In this document: positions 33,881 to 46,668 of the stretch, one piece after another | Layout: each line of letters starts with the position of its first letter | Numbering within the stretch: the first letter of the stretch is position 1 | Assembly: GCA_032358165.1 (NCBI GenBank) | Contig: JAALGY010000031.1 | Coordinates: 2,232,001-2,296,000 of the forward strand | Reading direction: 5' to 3' | DNA: 64,000 bases | Source of the DNA: Diplosphaera chodatii | Taxonomy: Eukaryota > Chlorophyta > Trebouxiophyceae > Prasiolales > Stichococcaceae | Notes under the pieces: model-generated | What the model saw: only the letters and a program-made list of their open reading frames with translations | What the model was told of the DNA's origin: nothing | Database searches by the model: none | Program-made: the position numbers and the translations under genes

Positions 33881-34595
33881 GCCGGCGCGCTTGCCGGGCT
33901 TCTCACAGAAGTGATACCAGGCTGTGACGGCAGCGTCTCAGCGTCACTGCTGCTGATGTGCGCCGCTACAACAACTCAGCTGCACTTACGCACTGACGGC
34001 GGCGCTTAGGTACCTGAAAGCACCCAGCTGTGGCTCATACGACCGCACAGGGCTGGTGCTATCAGTCGTACAGGTGTTGGTCGTGAAGGCTAATAAACTC
34101 TCCAAGCAGTCTGGCAACAGGACGAGCGTTGCTGCTGCAGCGGTGCGAGCTCAGCAGAGTGCCGACACGCAACACCTCAGACCGCAAAGTGGTTATTTAA
34201 GGCGCCGTGACCTGCGCTAACTGCCTTGGGCTCTGCAGCTCAGCATGCCGATGGAAGGCGGAAGCACTTTCCCTGTTGCCAACTTGCCATGGCCGTTGAC
34301 GAGAGCGTCACAAACACCGCGCAGTGCAGCCGACACATCAGATGTACGTTTCAGGGATGCTGCACGATTGATGGACAGCACGCTGATACCCGCAGGACTG
34401 TTTCGGCGAACGTCAGGCCGTTGGATCTCAGCAGCCTGTACATGCAGCCTCATTTTGAGGGGTGATTGCCGCTGATGATGGTGTACCTGGGCTTCATATG
34501 AGTCGATCAAGAGCTTGCAGGAAGCTCATCCTGACTTCCCTGACAAAAGAGGGTACTAACTTGTGGGCGCAAGCGTAGCTCACAGCAGCGCGGCC
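33881..34595. promoter_or_regulatory. Divergent promoter region, SF3B6 (-) / dymeclin (+)
   Basis: About 715 bases between the ATG codons of two divergent genes. The stretch near 34150-34210, including TGGTTATTTAAGG, is AT-richer. No strong TATA box at a standard distance from either start. Short minus- and plus-strand frames here have no family features. Confidence 0.35.
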
Positions 34596-37500
34596 ATGGG
34601 CAACGCCAGCTCGCTGTTGGTGGCGCACCAGGAGCTGCTGACCACGTTCAGCAGCGCCACCAGCGTCAACCTCGGGGACCCCTTTTGGAGGGGTTTCCTG
34701 AACTTTGGCGCGCCGCTCACAAAGCTGGACCCGGTGCTGCTGCAGCAGTCCCTAGCAGACACCCTTGACCAGCTAGGTAGGTGGGCTTGCAAGTGGGGCC
34801 TGCAGAAGCTGCACACACTCGAGTATCGTCTGTTGCTGACAAGCACTTCGACCGCCATGCACAACCCAGCTGAGCATGTCAGGTTCAAACTTGATGGTCC
34901 TTCTTTGTGCAGCTGCCAACAACGAGAACACGCTGCACTTTCAGAAGCTGATGGTACACGTGATGCAGCTTGTCAAAGGTGTTGGCAAGGCAGAACAGAG
35001 AGCGCCACAGGTGCAGTTGAATGCCCTGTGCAGCAGTTTGCCTAAGCGGCCCAGTGGCCTAGGTTTGCAGCGCACCATCATCTCACTGTGCAGCTCACGG
35101 GACCCTCGGTGGCGCAGGCTACAAACGCGCTGCTGTTCATACGCATGGTGATCGCGCATCTGATAGAGCGGCTCGGCTCAGAGGAGCTGCAAGCGTTTGC
35201 GGCAGCACCGCACGGGTTCTTGCTAGAGGCAGCCAACGAGGAGCTCGTCGCAGGTGGCCGTGAAACTGTGGTGATGAGTTTTCGGCTGGGGAGTCAGCTG
35301 TCGCGTCACAGACTCGAGCCATCTTTTGGTCGACTGCCATTGGCTTCCCGCACTTGCAGGTGAGGGGCCCTTGCTGCACCAGTTTGTGGCGGCACTGTTC
35401 ACGGCGCTCACATCCTATCAGCACAGGTTGGTGGCTCCTGTATGTGCTGGTTCCACGCATGTCTGTTTTCTCAGCTGTGTGCGACCATCTGCATGGTGTA
35501 GCATTTGATACTTCCCTTGCACACTGACGTGCTGTTTTCTGCCCTTCCCGCAGTTCTGCAACATACCTGTTCCATTTAGAGGTGTGCAACCTGCTACTCG
35601 TCATGTGCTCGACGCAGCTGTTCACGCCGCACACAACAGCCTACCCTGGGGCGGTGAGGACATCTGCCTGATTGAGCTCTGCTCTCACGAAACTGCTGCC
35701 CGCCCTGCATTGTGTGACTGTTTGAATGCCCATGTTGTCCTGGACTGCACAAACCCTGCGTTAATGCTGACTCGTCAACTCTTTGCACGCTATGCAGCAT
35801 CCCTTTGCGGAGGTGGTCATGCAGCAGTCAGCGGCAGCGCCTGCAGTGGTGCAGACGCTGCTGAGGCAGTACTGGGAGCGGCCGCCGCTGCCGGCGCGGG
35901 CGCCACTGTATGTGGCGCCCTCAGCAGCGGAGGGCGCCGGCGGCGGCAGCACCGTCATCCGCTTTGTGCGCACAGCAGCAGGTGCAGCACGCAGCGGCTG
36001 GGACTGCCACGGGCAGCACTGCTCGGCAGCTTATAAGTCCTGCATGATTGCCGCTTTCTAGTGCTGTGCAGGGGGTGTCGAGTTTTCACCATGCAAGTGT
36101 TCTCAGTTGGTTGATGAGGCTGTCGTGGCATGTGCTGCAGCATCGGTGCTGTGGCTGCCCTACACGGCGTACACGCTGCTGGTGCGGTCGAGCGCGGCCA
36201 GCAGCAGCCCGCTGGCAGATACTGGGGAGATGCTGCTGCTGCTGCTGGTGTGCCACGCACCCGCTGCCGGCCTCCTGCCGCCCAACCCCTTTCGGGCAGC
36301 CCTCCAGACCCTGCAGGTAAGCTTTATTAGCAGGAGCATCCTCTCGAGCCTATCTGTGTTGCTGGGTGTGTCACCATGTCCCGCCAGATGTAGAACTGCA
36401 TGTAGGGTGCCAACATGCTTAACAGCGGCCAAGCTCCTGTGTTGATCGGGTAGCAGGGGTCCAACCTGCACATGACAGTGTGCAGCTCACGGATGTTGCT
36501 GACTGAACGCTGTTGTTTCCTGGTCGCCAGGATGCTGAAGACAGGGGAACAGACGCAGAGTCGGGGATGGGCCAGGTGTCAGCACAGCAGGCGGTGGTGC
36601 CCTTTTCTGCACTGTACGACGCCCTGGGGCAGCGGCTCGCCACGGAGCGCGGCGCAGAGCGCTCGGTGCTGCTGCTGTACCTGCTGCTGCACGGCTGCCA
36701 GGCATTCCAGGTCCGGCTGCGCGCCGTATCCTGTCTGACACACTGATTTACCTAGGTCTGGTTGCATGAGGCAAGTTGACGCTGCTGTAGCGCACTGCCT
36801 GATCGTCATGTGTCGCCCGTACAAGCAGCATCCAGTAGCCATGCCGCCTCATGCAGGAGTATGCGATGGTGCGCAGCGACCTGGACACGGTGCTGCTGCC
36901 GCTGCTGCACATGCTGTACGCCAGCGACCGCCGCAACGCCAGCCAGCTGTACATGCTGCTCATCATCGTGCTGCTGCTCAGCCAGGACCCCGCCTTCGCC
37001 GCCAACGTGCACAAGTGAGCGCCCCCGAGCCTGCAGCACAGCAACTGCTACTCAAGCAGCTCGGGCATGTGCAATCGCATCAAGGCTCAGACGAGGACTG
37101 TGTCGCCTGTGCAAGCCTCAAGACAGGCACAGCATCCGCAGCAGTACCGTGCTGTCTTTAAGCAGCAGTTGTGCGTGACTCTGTAGGATCTCGGTCGGCA
37201 ATGTGTCGTGGTACAAGGAGCGCGTGGTGATGAAGACCACGCTCGGCAGCCTGCTGACGGTTGTGTTGCTGCGCACAGCGCACCACAACCTCGCAAAGTT
37301 CAGGGTGCGCAACCTCGCTGTCGTCTGCTGTCTGTAGATGCGAGCACAACAAAGCATGCAGAGCGAGACCACCGTTGCACTCTGCAATCAGTTGCGTTGC
37401 AGAACCGAAGTCCTGTCGCTGCTGTAGGACGTGTACATGCAGACCAATACGCTGGCGGCTCTGACGAACCTGGCGCCACACATGAGCGGGCTGACCAGCC

Positions 37501-38823
37501 ACGCTGCGCAGCGCCTGGTGTCGCTCTTCGACATGGTCGCCCGCAAGCACAGCAAGCTTGCGCAGTATGACAGCAGCGCGATTCCAGCTTCCGAGGGCGG
37601 CCTCAATGGTGCGGACCTTTCGCTCCTCACGCGCTGCGCAACACAGAGCCATGACCGTCATATACTGCTGCCATCGAGTGCAGAGTTGCTGCAAACAGCG
37701 GCTTCATGGTGTCTGGGCGTACGTGCAGGCGGGGATGTGGCGCCTCCAGAGTCGCAGGTGTTTGCAGACTTCATGCGCATCATCCTGGAGGTCATCAACT
37801 GCATCCTGACCTCCAACCTGGCAGCCAACCCCCAGCTGGTGTGCATTGCTTCCCTTCCTAGCAACGTTCCAATCACCCATCCGCAGCAGTACTGACCGTC
37901 GCTTCAGGGCTGGACCTGATGCTGACACATGTGAGATGGCTGGGATCACAGATGCGACCTGCAAGGCCTCAACTGAGATATGCAGAGGCTGGTGGCATGG
38001 TTGCACTGCAGGTGTATGCGCTGCTGCACCGGCAGGAGGTGTTCACGCCCTTCCGCTCGCAGCAGCGCTTTGCCGACCTCATGGAGAACATCTTCCTGGT
38101 GCTGGACCACTTCAACGCCAAGGTGAGCAGCTGCTGCTTTGGGCCAGCACGTTGGATTGGCAACTGCGTTGCAGCTCAGCCCACCCAGCAGATGATGGCA
38201 CTGCTTGTTGTTGGGTGTAATGGCGCAAACTCCGTCACGATGGTCGCGATTTGGGGCGCACAGTCACTGCAGTGTGGCAAACCACGCATGTTGACCCAAA
38301 TTTTGCAGGTGGAGGAGGCGCGGGCAAACCCGAAGTTCGAGTGGAGCGTGGAGAGCGTGCTGCATATCATCAGCAGCACCGCGGGCCAGGTCCGCTGGAG
38401 CGAGCGCCTGCGTGCGTTCCAGGACCTCAGGTGAGCCTGTGCTCTTGCGAACCTGCAGTTCAACACTGTGAATAGTTTCGGAGCGCCTGCAGCCCTCTGA
38501 TCGTCGTCAGCTTGATCATGTGATTGCGACGCACCATGAAGTGCCCCGCATAATGTCTTTGCAGGTTCACGTACGAGGAGGAGCAGGATGCAGAGGCGTT
38601 CTTCGTGCCGCTGGTGTGGTCCATGATCGTGGCAGACACAGCGCTGCCGTGGCGGCATGCCGCCATTGTGCTGTTCACGCCGGCACCCGCCTCCGAGGGC
38701 GGTGCACGGACGGAGTCAACATCCAGTGTCTTTGACCCCCACGAGCTGCGCAGCATCCAGTCCCTGTCAATGGATGACGCGTCGCCGGTCGGCAGGGGCA
38801 CCGAAGAGGTTCAAGCCGTCTGA
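34596..38823 (+). CDS. DYM: Dymeclin
   Basis: Golgi-associated peripheral membrane protein of the dymeclin/Hid1 family, important for Golgi organisation and traffic. The start ATG 34596 has a good context (GGCCATGG) and gives MGNASSLLVAHQELL, an N-myristoylation-type end as in animal dymeclin. Exon 1 continues DPFWRGFLNFGAPLTKLDPV. Further exons carry NTLHFQKLMVHVMQLV, NALLFIRMVIAHLIERLG, LLHQFVAALFTALTSY, YLFHLEVCNLLLVMCSTQLF, EMLLLLLVCHAPA, SVLLLYLLLHGCQAFQ, LDTVLLPLLHMLYASDRRN, LYMLLIIVLLLSQDPAFA, NVSWYKERVV, and LTNLAPHMSGLTSHAAQRLV. The last parts are FNAKVEEARANPKFEWSVES and DAEAFFVPLVWSMIV, then an acidic Ser-rich end closing at 38823. About 15 exons. All-helical composition and order fit the family; some junctions between 35000 and 36100 are not fixed. 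Confidence 0.93.
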
Positions 38824-39456
38824 CAGCCTCCAAAACATGTACAAGTCTTTGCATCTGTCGGCATCTGCCGCCAGGGTCTGCTCCCTTCGGCGAGGAGGTT
38901 GATTGGGTTGCGGCAGCCTTTGTACACTACCTTGTCGAGTGAGGTTGAACAACATGGTTTCTGTACATAGTTTCTGGATGTCAGGTGGTTAAGGACGACG
39001 GACATGAGTGATCTCTGCTCGCCCATTGCCGCTGCTGCCTGATAGTCCACTCGACTGCAGTTGAAGTCGGGATAGATACGGTACGGTGCAGCTCACAGCA
39101 TCATATGCAAGCCTCCGGTACGGTACATGTCACTGCCGTGCATGCAGCATCATGCCCCTGACCGCGTGCGCCTGGTGCTTGAGACACACACAATGATGCG
39201 TTGACCTTTGTTCCAGCACGGGAGGCCACGAAGACTTGTGCGCCTTCAGCTCGGGCTGTGGCAACGAGAAACAGCTTGCAGTCGAGTCAGACATCGAGCC
39301 ACCCTGCAGCAAAAACCGCCAAACCCTCTCGCGATAAGGATGAAGATGCACTGCAGTGTCGACTGCTGCCAGCACCAGCGCACAGTGCACCAGCTGACTC
39401 ATCAGCAGCATCGTCCTGTGCTCCTTTCGTTCCTCGCATCAGCAGCTGCAGCCAGG
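38824..39456. promoter_or_regulatory. Gap between dymeclin and the PsbTn-like gene
   Basis: About 630 bases between two plus-strand genes: dymeclin 3' UTR and the promoter/5' UTR of the PsbTn-like gene. The frame upstream of ATG 39457 is open for about 250 bases but looks like a leader rather than protein. No light-responsive element can be named with confidence. Confidence 0.35.
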
Positions 39457-40453
39457 ATGATGGCCCTCGTCAGCTCCCCGGTGGTGATTCGCCCCGCATC
39501 GGCCGTGCGCCAGCAGACGCGCCGCGTGACGTGCGCCGCGGCTGCCCCCAAGGTGAAGCCAACTTTAGTGTTTGAGTCATGCAGCGGACCTGCGCGTGAG
39601 GGTAGCGGCCTCAAGTCGTTGGGGATGACGGCCATCACTGGACGCAGCCCTCGTCACCAGCTGTCAGCGAGGCACCAGACCAGCAGCAGACGGAGTGCAC
39701 AGGCCTCATGTGCAGTGGCGAGGGCCCTTTGTGAAAGGGCTCAACAGCTGCGGCGTCCTGAGATCTCCTGCCGCGCCGGCATGCCGCTTTGCTGGGTCAG
39801 CATGCGGACAGCAAAGCAGCTGCTGTCATCATGCTGCATCGTGAGCAGCAACGCAGCGGCGGGTTCACAGCAGGAGCAGCCATTTGATCGGGCAGCTCGG
39901 CATTGTAATGGCGCATCAGAGAGCCCCGGATGTGCAGCTGGGATGCACTGCGGAGGCTACTGCATGTTAGATTCAGATGTCAGCCCGTCGTCCCTCGTCG
40001 TCGCCACGTTGTCGATGTACTACCAGCCTCACTGACAGACGTGGAGACGGTCCAGCAAAAGCGGCGGCTCAGCTCCATTGCTCCTGTGTGCAGGACGCCG
40101 CCCCGCGCCGGGTGCAGATGGCAGTGGCCGGCTTCGCCGCCGCGGCCCTGCTGGCAGCGCAGATGCCCGTCGAGGCTGCTGACGTCAAGACCGTCGTGTG
40201 CGCATCCAACCCCACGTCGAAGATCTGCTTGAAGGTGAGCAGTACTGCCCATTTGCGGGCTACAAAGCTCGTGCACTGTTGTGCAATGGGTCAGGGCTGC
40301 CTTCTGGAGGGGCTTTGTGGGATTGCCCTTCGAGGAGGTTACTGGGGTAGGGTAATCAAAGGACTGTACAGCCAGCTCGTCTTACATTCGCTGTCTTCGC
40401 TGCTACAGGACTCTGCAAAGAAGGGTCTGCCACAGCCGATGCAGCAGAAGTGA
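39457..40453 (+). CDS. Thylakoid lumen peptide resembling photosystem II 5-kDa protein PsbTn
   Basis: Three exons (39457-39552, 40094-40234, 40409-40453), all joined in phase 0, encode 93 residues. The first about 32 residues (MMALVSSPVVIRPASAVRQQ, then TRRVTCAAAAPK) look like a chloroplast transit peptide. The next segment has an Arg pair, the hydrophobic stretch MAVAGFAAAALLAA, and PVEAA, ending in a lumenal signal-peptidase type site. The predicted mature peptide is about 32 residues, begins DVKTVV and contains VCASNPTSKICLK. That two-Cys spacing matches the plant PsbTn pattern VCxxxPTxxIC, a lumenal extrinsic PSII subunit. The C-terminus (KKGLPQPMQQK) is not in the plant protein. I infer PsbTn from leader type, size and Cys motif only; PsaN was considered and does not fit. 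Confidence 0.55.
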
Positions 40454-40796
40454 GTGGCACCACTCACTCGTGGTGTCTGCCCGGCAGCTGCCAGTCTACC
40501 GCACACGCACAGGGAGAAGAGCACTGGACAATATTGATGTTGGAGTTGCCACCGTGTTCTGTATCAGCTTCTGATGTTGTGAAGATTGGTAGTGCATGAA
40601 GAGCTGCTGTATGCGCCGCAACGAGCAAGGCCGTACAATATCTGTCTTACAGTGTGCTGGATGGCCTTTCACCCTTGTCGTTGGCATTTCCCACGACAGC
40701 ATTGCCAGCTGCCAGAGACGGTGCAACCGCACTTGATTGGTGGTGTCGAAAAACACCTTGTGGTTTGATGGGTAGGTGCACCAGGAAGCACGGCTT
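40454..40796. other. Convergent 3' region, PsbTn-like (+) / H2B (-)
   Basis: About 340 bases between two converging stops. On the minus strand a TGTAA at 40651-40647, about 150 bases past the H2B stop, matches the usual green-algal polyadenylation signal, which would suit a polyadenylated histone mRNA. Nothing else is recognised. Confidence 0.4.
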
Positions 40797-41849
<1,053 letters not shown>

Positions 41850-42194
41850 GGCTGCTGCCTTTGGTGCTGCTGCAGAGAGTGCGTGGAGCTGACGGCTGCA
41901 AACGGACTATACGATTTTGCAGGCGAACTCACAAGTTTCAAACTGGGGCGCAAAACCCTACTCTTCAGCAGGACTCTCATGTGATGAGCAGCGGGGAGTC
42001 TCGCATTCAGCACTTGCTGCATCATGCACGCCGGGCGTTAGAACTGATCGGCTTTCTCCCACGCCGTGAGAAGTAGCACCAGCAAAAGCTGCTGTTCAGG
42101 CTCCATGTTTGCCGTGCGAATGTGAAGCCCTCAGTGTGCGGGTGCTAATTCATCACCTGCTCGCGGTGCACGGGTGCAGAGCAGCAGCAACGCG
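41850..42194. promoter_or_regulatory. Short divergent promoter, H2B (-) / mitochondrial uS5 (+)
   Basis: Only 345 bases separate the two ATG codons, so both genes must share this promoter region. No consensus TATA box or histone octamer motif is obvious on either strand. A GACTATACGATTTTG stretch near 41905 is the most AT-rich piece. Confidence 0.4.
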
Positions 42195-44670
42195 ATGCGG
42201 CAGCTACGCAGTCTTCTGACGTTTGCAGCACGTACCCTTGCCAGAGGCGATGCGAGTGGCGGTAGCCATGCCCCTCTGCAGCTGCACAGCCTCTCAGCGA
42301 TGGCCGCCGTGGCCGCCGCCAGTCGGCATGCGGGTTTCGATGGGCCCTGCGTCTGGCAGAGGCAGCCACTTGGGCTGGCGGTAAGCTCTGTGACTGCTTA
42401 CTCCATGCGAGCGTACCCAGATTGTTGGCATGGTCCTCCTTCGCAGGCCAGTGTGTCAAACGCTGCCGACATCAGGTTGACATGCGTTCAGTGCCAACTG
42501 CAGAGCTTCGCCTCGGATGACGGACCGCCCCACAGGGGTCAGCGCGAGCAGTCAGGCGAGGACGCAGCGCAGGACCGACAGCGGCTGGCCGAAGAGGAGG
42601 CCCTCGGCGAGGCCCTGTCAGGGACTGACCAGGCCGGCACCACAGCCGCCACCAGCCCAGCGGATGCACGCCTGCAGCCGGGCGATGCGCCCAGCTCGGT
42701 CATGCAGGCAGCTGACGGGGCCTCTGCAGACCCTGAGGCGGACGCCGATGTCAGCCTGGTGGAAGCGGAGCTCGCCAAGCTCGGCTTTGAGGCTGAAGAT
42801 GGAGATCAGGGACTGGAGGCGATGGATGCAGATGGGCTGACGTCGCCCTCAGGTGCTTGGTGCCTGTCACCTCGGCGGTGGTCCTGTACGTGTGCAGGTT
42901 TCCTGCAAGTGCCAAGCTGCTTCCAAGGCGTACGCTCCCCTCACTGAGCACATGCGCGCGGCAGTCCCGTGAAGTTGTGCCATGCTGTCTGATACACGCT
43001 GGCACAGACTCGGACGGCGAGGACGGCTTGGGGCTGTCTGACAGCGACGAGGACGATGCGGCCGGCCGACAGCCCACAGGCGAGGGCGTGCTGGCGGAGG
43101 CAGGGCGGCAGCTGACCCTGTTGGAGGAGATCCAGCAGGCCAGCAAGAAGCGCCAGAAGTGGGTAGTGGATCAACCGCTTGTGCTATGCGGCCGTGTCAG
43201 CAGCAGCACTGGTGACTGCCCGCCTTCCAGCAGCAGTCAGCTGGACGGTCGTTGTTTGATGGCATTGAGTGATGCGTGGCACCCTCGCCTGCAGGTTCCT
43301 GCTGCAGCAGCAGCTGCGGGGCACAGGATCAGCCGAGGGCTTGGCAGAGGAGCTGAAGCCGCCGCAGACTGGCAACTTCTCAGTGAAGGTGCGCCTGCAC
43401 CTGTTGTCGGCCCGCTGAACACTGTTTGGCTCCCGCCCAAACGGCTCCTGAGCCGAGCGTCCTCACACCTGGCAGGTGGTGGATGTGAACCGCACCAGCA
43501 AGGGCGCACGCGCGGGCCGCGTGCAGGGCTACTCCGCGCTGGTCGTGGTCGGCAACCAGAGGGTGGGCCGAGATGCACCCTGCTCCGCTCCCCGATGGTC
43601 CAGTCGCATGCGCCATGCAATCCATGCCGTACTGGTCAGGAATTTGATGAAATGTGTGCCGCAGGTCACTGCCAAGCTGCCTGATATACCTCAGTTAGGT
43701 AGGCATGCCAGGCTTCAAGGCTGCCGGTGGAGTGAGGTCGTGTTGCTCATCTTGCTGCAGGGCATCCTGGGCCAGGGGTCGGGCAAGGCGCTGGAGGCCA
43801 AGTCGGCGGTGGACAAGGCCACCCGCAAGGCGCTGAAGCACCTGACGTATGTGCCCCGCTTCAGGGACCACACCATACACTACCCCATCACCGTGCTGTA
43901 TGGCAAGACAAAGGTGCGCCTTGGCCTCTGCGTAGCATTGTCACCATCATCCTGTACATTGCAAGCTGCTTGCGGCTGACGACTTTGGTGCACATGCAGT
44001 GAGCTTTTGCTTTCAGATACTTCGTGCATTTGAAAGCAAAACGTCAAGCATGTGTCTAACCTGGCTTGTGCCGCTGTCCCGTTCACAGTCCGTGCATCTC
44101 ACTGTGACGGCCAAGCTGAACACTCCCCTGTATGGCACTGCAGCTCATCATGTACCCAAAGGCTTCAGGGCGTGGCATCAAGGCCAGCAACCTCATGAAG
44201 GCGCTGTGCCAGCTGGCGGGCATCCAGGATATCGGCATCAAGATCCAGGTACCCTCACATGGCTATTGCGTGAACAGCAAACTGCCCCATGGGGATCTGG
44301 CATGTCAATTGCAGTTCGGCTCAGGCCGTCCTCCTGTGCGCATGTGCTGTGAGACTACGCCCGCTGAACTGTGCAAAGTGATTTAAACCCTTCCCAATGT
44401 TCGCAGGGCTCGCGCAACCTGCGCAATTCGGTGCAGGCGCTGTTCAAGGCGTTTGACCAAATGCAGACGCGCGTGGACGAGGACTCTGTCGACTCCAAAC
44501 CCTACCCAGAGCTGCCGTCGCGGTTTCACATGGACAAGCCGGTACCGCCGCAGATCCCGGGCATGGAGAACTTCGACTGGGACCACCTGATCCAGGAGGT
44601 CTTTGAGGAGGTGGACCCGGCGCACCTTCAGGCAGAGGAGATGCAAGAACAGCAGGCGGCCACCGGCTGA
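42195..44670 (+). CDS. Mitochondrial small-subunit ribosomal protein uS5
   Basis: Ribosomal protein S5 of the mitochondrial small subunit. The Met chosen (42195) starts MRQLRSLLTFAARTLARG, a typical Arg-rich amphipathic mitochondrial presequence. Then comes a long acidic, low-complexity region of roughly 200 residues, ending in a Ser/Asp run (LGLSDSDEDDAAG), then a helix LLEEIQQASKKRQK joined in phase 2 to FLLQQQL. The S5 N-terminal RNA-binding domain is VVDVNRTSKGARAGRVQGYS and ALVVVGNQR, joined to GILGQGSGKALEAKSAVDKA. The second domain follows with MYPKASGRGIKASNLMKAL and CQLAGIQDIGIKIQGSRNL (usual SxN turn). A C-terminal extension ends EEMQEQQAATG. The link just after YGKTK (44000-44110) is not fully resolved. 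The acidic insert is not part of bacterial S5. Confidence 0.9.
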
Positions 44671-44936
44671 GCAAACGGCTTGTATGGCGCCGTGTCATGC
44701 AGCTGCTCATGGCTCGCTCACGGCTTGTGTAGTATGCTGAGCAGGAAGTGGTAGTACCGGTATCGGTGACATGTCGATGCCACCCCCTACTGATTGCTGT
44801 GCTAGGCTTGTGCATCAGCCATCAGTGCGACAACTGTGCAAACCATCAATCCGGAAACCAAAGGAACTGGTACAATGTATTGTACGGGCTGGACAGCACG
44901 TTCACCTTGCTTTGCGCCCTTGCAATGCAATGCTAT

Positions 44937-46080
44937 TCACATCACAGGCTCGACAGGCTGCGTGTTCCAGCTGTGTCCAGCAGCTTGCAGGCCGCCCAGT
45001 TGCTGCGGAATCGCCCTGAGCTTGTTTGCAGACTCCGCAACTTCCAGCCTCTTGGCCTCCAACGCAGCAGCTGCCTCTGCCTGCTGCTGCACCAGCTGCA
45101 ACGGAAAATGACATACGGTATCCAGAAGTGTTTGTGATGGCGGTGTTGCCAAGAGCTGTGGATCATAAGTCACGGCTTTCTGGTACTTTGAAACGAACAC
45201 ATGTTGGAGCGCGGTGTCAACTCCCCAGATGCAGTATGACAGGACCGCGTGTGTGCGGCAATGCAACAGGGCTTGAGCAGTCACCTGCGCAAGTTGAGCT
45301 GTCAGCAGCTCGCGCTCTGCAGTCATAGCAGTCACGCGCGACTGCAGGGCTGCTGCCTCCGGCTGCGGCGCGCTCCTCGCCCCACTGCTGCAGTGCAGGC
45401 CTCCGTTTCGTGCCAAGGCCCCACTCTCATAGTGCAGCGTCTTGTCATGCATCTCATGGATTTCGTCATGCATACCTGGGAGCAAGGCCCCCACACGCAT
45501 CGAGGCCCTGCTCTGTGCACAGCTGCTCCAGGGCTGCAAGCTTGCTCCACAGCTGACACTCCTCGACTATATCCTCGTACTCGGCCTGCAGCAGAAACAT
45601 TTCGCATTTCAAGAGGAAGTCAATACCGCCTGCAAGCCTGACTGCCGCAGATTGCTGCACGCATATGCCACAACCATCTCCGCGATGAGTCCGGATCTAT
45701 AGCCTGTCCGTCACGTCTGAAAATCAGCGAGTGGCACTTGTTGGCATCATCTGGTGCAACTGGTCAGCGCACCTCTGAGTTTGCACGGGACAGCTGCAGG
45801 ACCTGCCGGTAGGCATCGTATACTGCGGCCTGCCACTCCTCTGATAGCAGTGTTCGTGGAAAGTATGTCTCAAACTCCTGTCGCAAGCATTTCAGACGTC
45901 AGGAACACGTGGAAGCATTCTCTTTTATAACGGCACTGGCTACTTGGACGGGCAGGTGCTGCTGCATGCCTGCGGTGACATCTCTGTGAAGCCGGTGCCA
46001 GTGGCACGCTGGAATGCCTGCTTGAGCGCTGCAAAGCGCTTGCCGACGCTGTCACTGCTGCCATGCGTGGTTTCCGTCAT
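44937..46080 (-). CDS. Probable kinetochore protein NNF1/PMF1 (MIS12 complex)
   Basis: Predicted all-helical, coiled-coil protein. Exon 1 (ATG 46080) gives SDSVGKRFAALKQAFQRATG. A later exon reads EFETYFPRTLLSEEWQAAVY, DAYRQVLQLSRANSE and joins in phase 0 to AEYEDIVEECQLWSKLAALE, QLCTEQGLDA. This order (helix, Phe-Pro turn, Tyr-rich helix, E-(F/Y)-E-x-I-x-E, helix ending in EQ-x-LD) parallels plant NNF1 proteins. The C-terminal exons (EAAALQSRVTAMTAERELL, LVQQQAEAAAALEAKRLEVA) form the expected long coiled coil. In the MIS12 complex NNF1 pairs with MIS12 and links centromeric chromatin to NDC80. The join between exon 1 and the second exon is not settled. It could instead be another small coiled-coil protein. 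Call is by pattern, not by a scored alignment. Confidence 0.52.
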
Positions 46081-46668
46081 TGTGTCGTGCGCCACCCGCG
46101 ATGGACTGTGCAGCTGCTGAAGGTGCTGCTGATGACAGCTTGCTGTGGCGGGATGATCAACAAAGTGAGATCACGGGCAGAGGCAGCGGAGCGCGGCAGC
46201 CAGACTGGGCCAGGATGTCGAGTTGCTGTTTGACCAGCGTCGCTGTTTGCGCCAACGGACAAGTGTGAGCTACTGAGCTTCAACATGCTGCTCAACATTC
46301 ATGCTTTTGAAGCCTCGGGTTTAGCGATCACCCCTCAGGGCCTCATCTTTGCTGTTGCAATTCTTCTCTGATGGCATGACATTCGATCAATAACACACAT
46401 TAGGCAGAAGGCTCGCCAACGTGGACGGACGTGTGGCAAGGCGCCTGCACATCATCCTCGAACGTGATCTGCGACTCGATCACCCGAACGTTGCTTGGTC
46501 TGCCAGCCTCTCAGCTTCTTGCGTACCTACCAGCTGCTTGCACATCGAGTTGTCAACAAAGCACAAACAGGCTGAGCGTTAGTGGGCGCGCACAAGTGGT
46601 GATTATGCGCAGCTGATCCAGGCGGCCAAAGCCGCGCAGCGGCAGCAGGCTGCTCTGTAACTGGGCAC
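46081..46668. promoter_or_regulatory. Divergent promoter region, NNF1-like (-) / COG3 (+)
   Basis: About 590 bases between two divergent starts. Mixed composition; the stretch near 46300-46400 is AT-richer. No distinctive element found and no exon-like frame with family features. Confidence 0.35.

Noticed and set aside
39457..40453. PsaN (photosystem I subunit N) as identity of the lumenal peptide
   Set aside because: PsaN has a mature chain of about 85 residues with four Cys; the mature peptide here is about 32 residues with two Cys.
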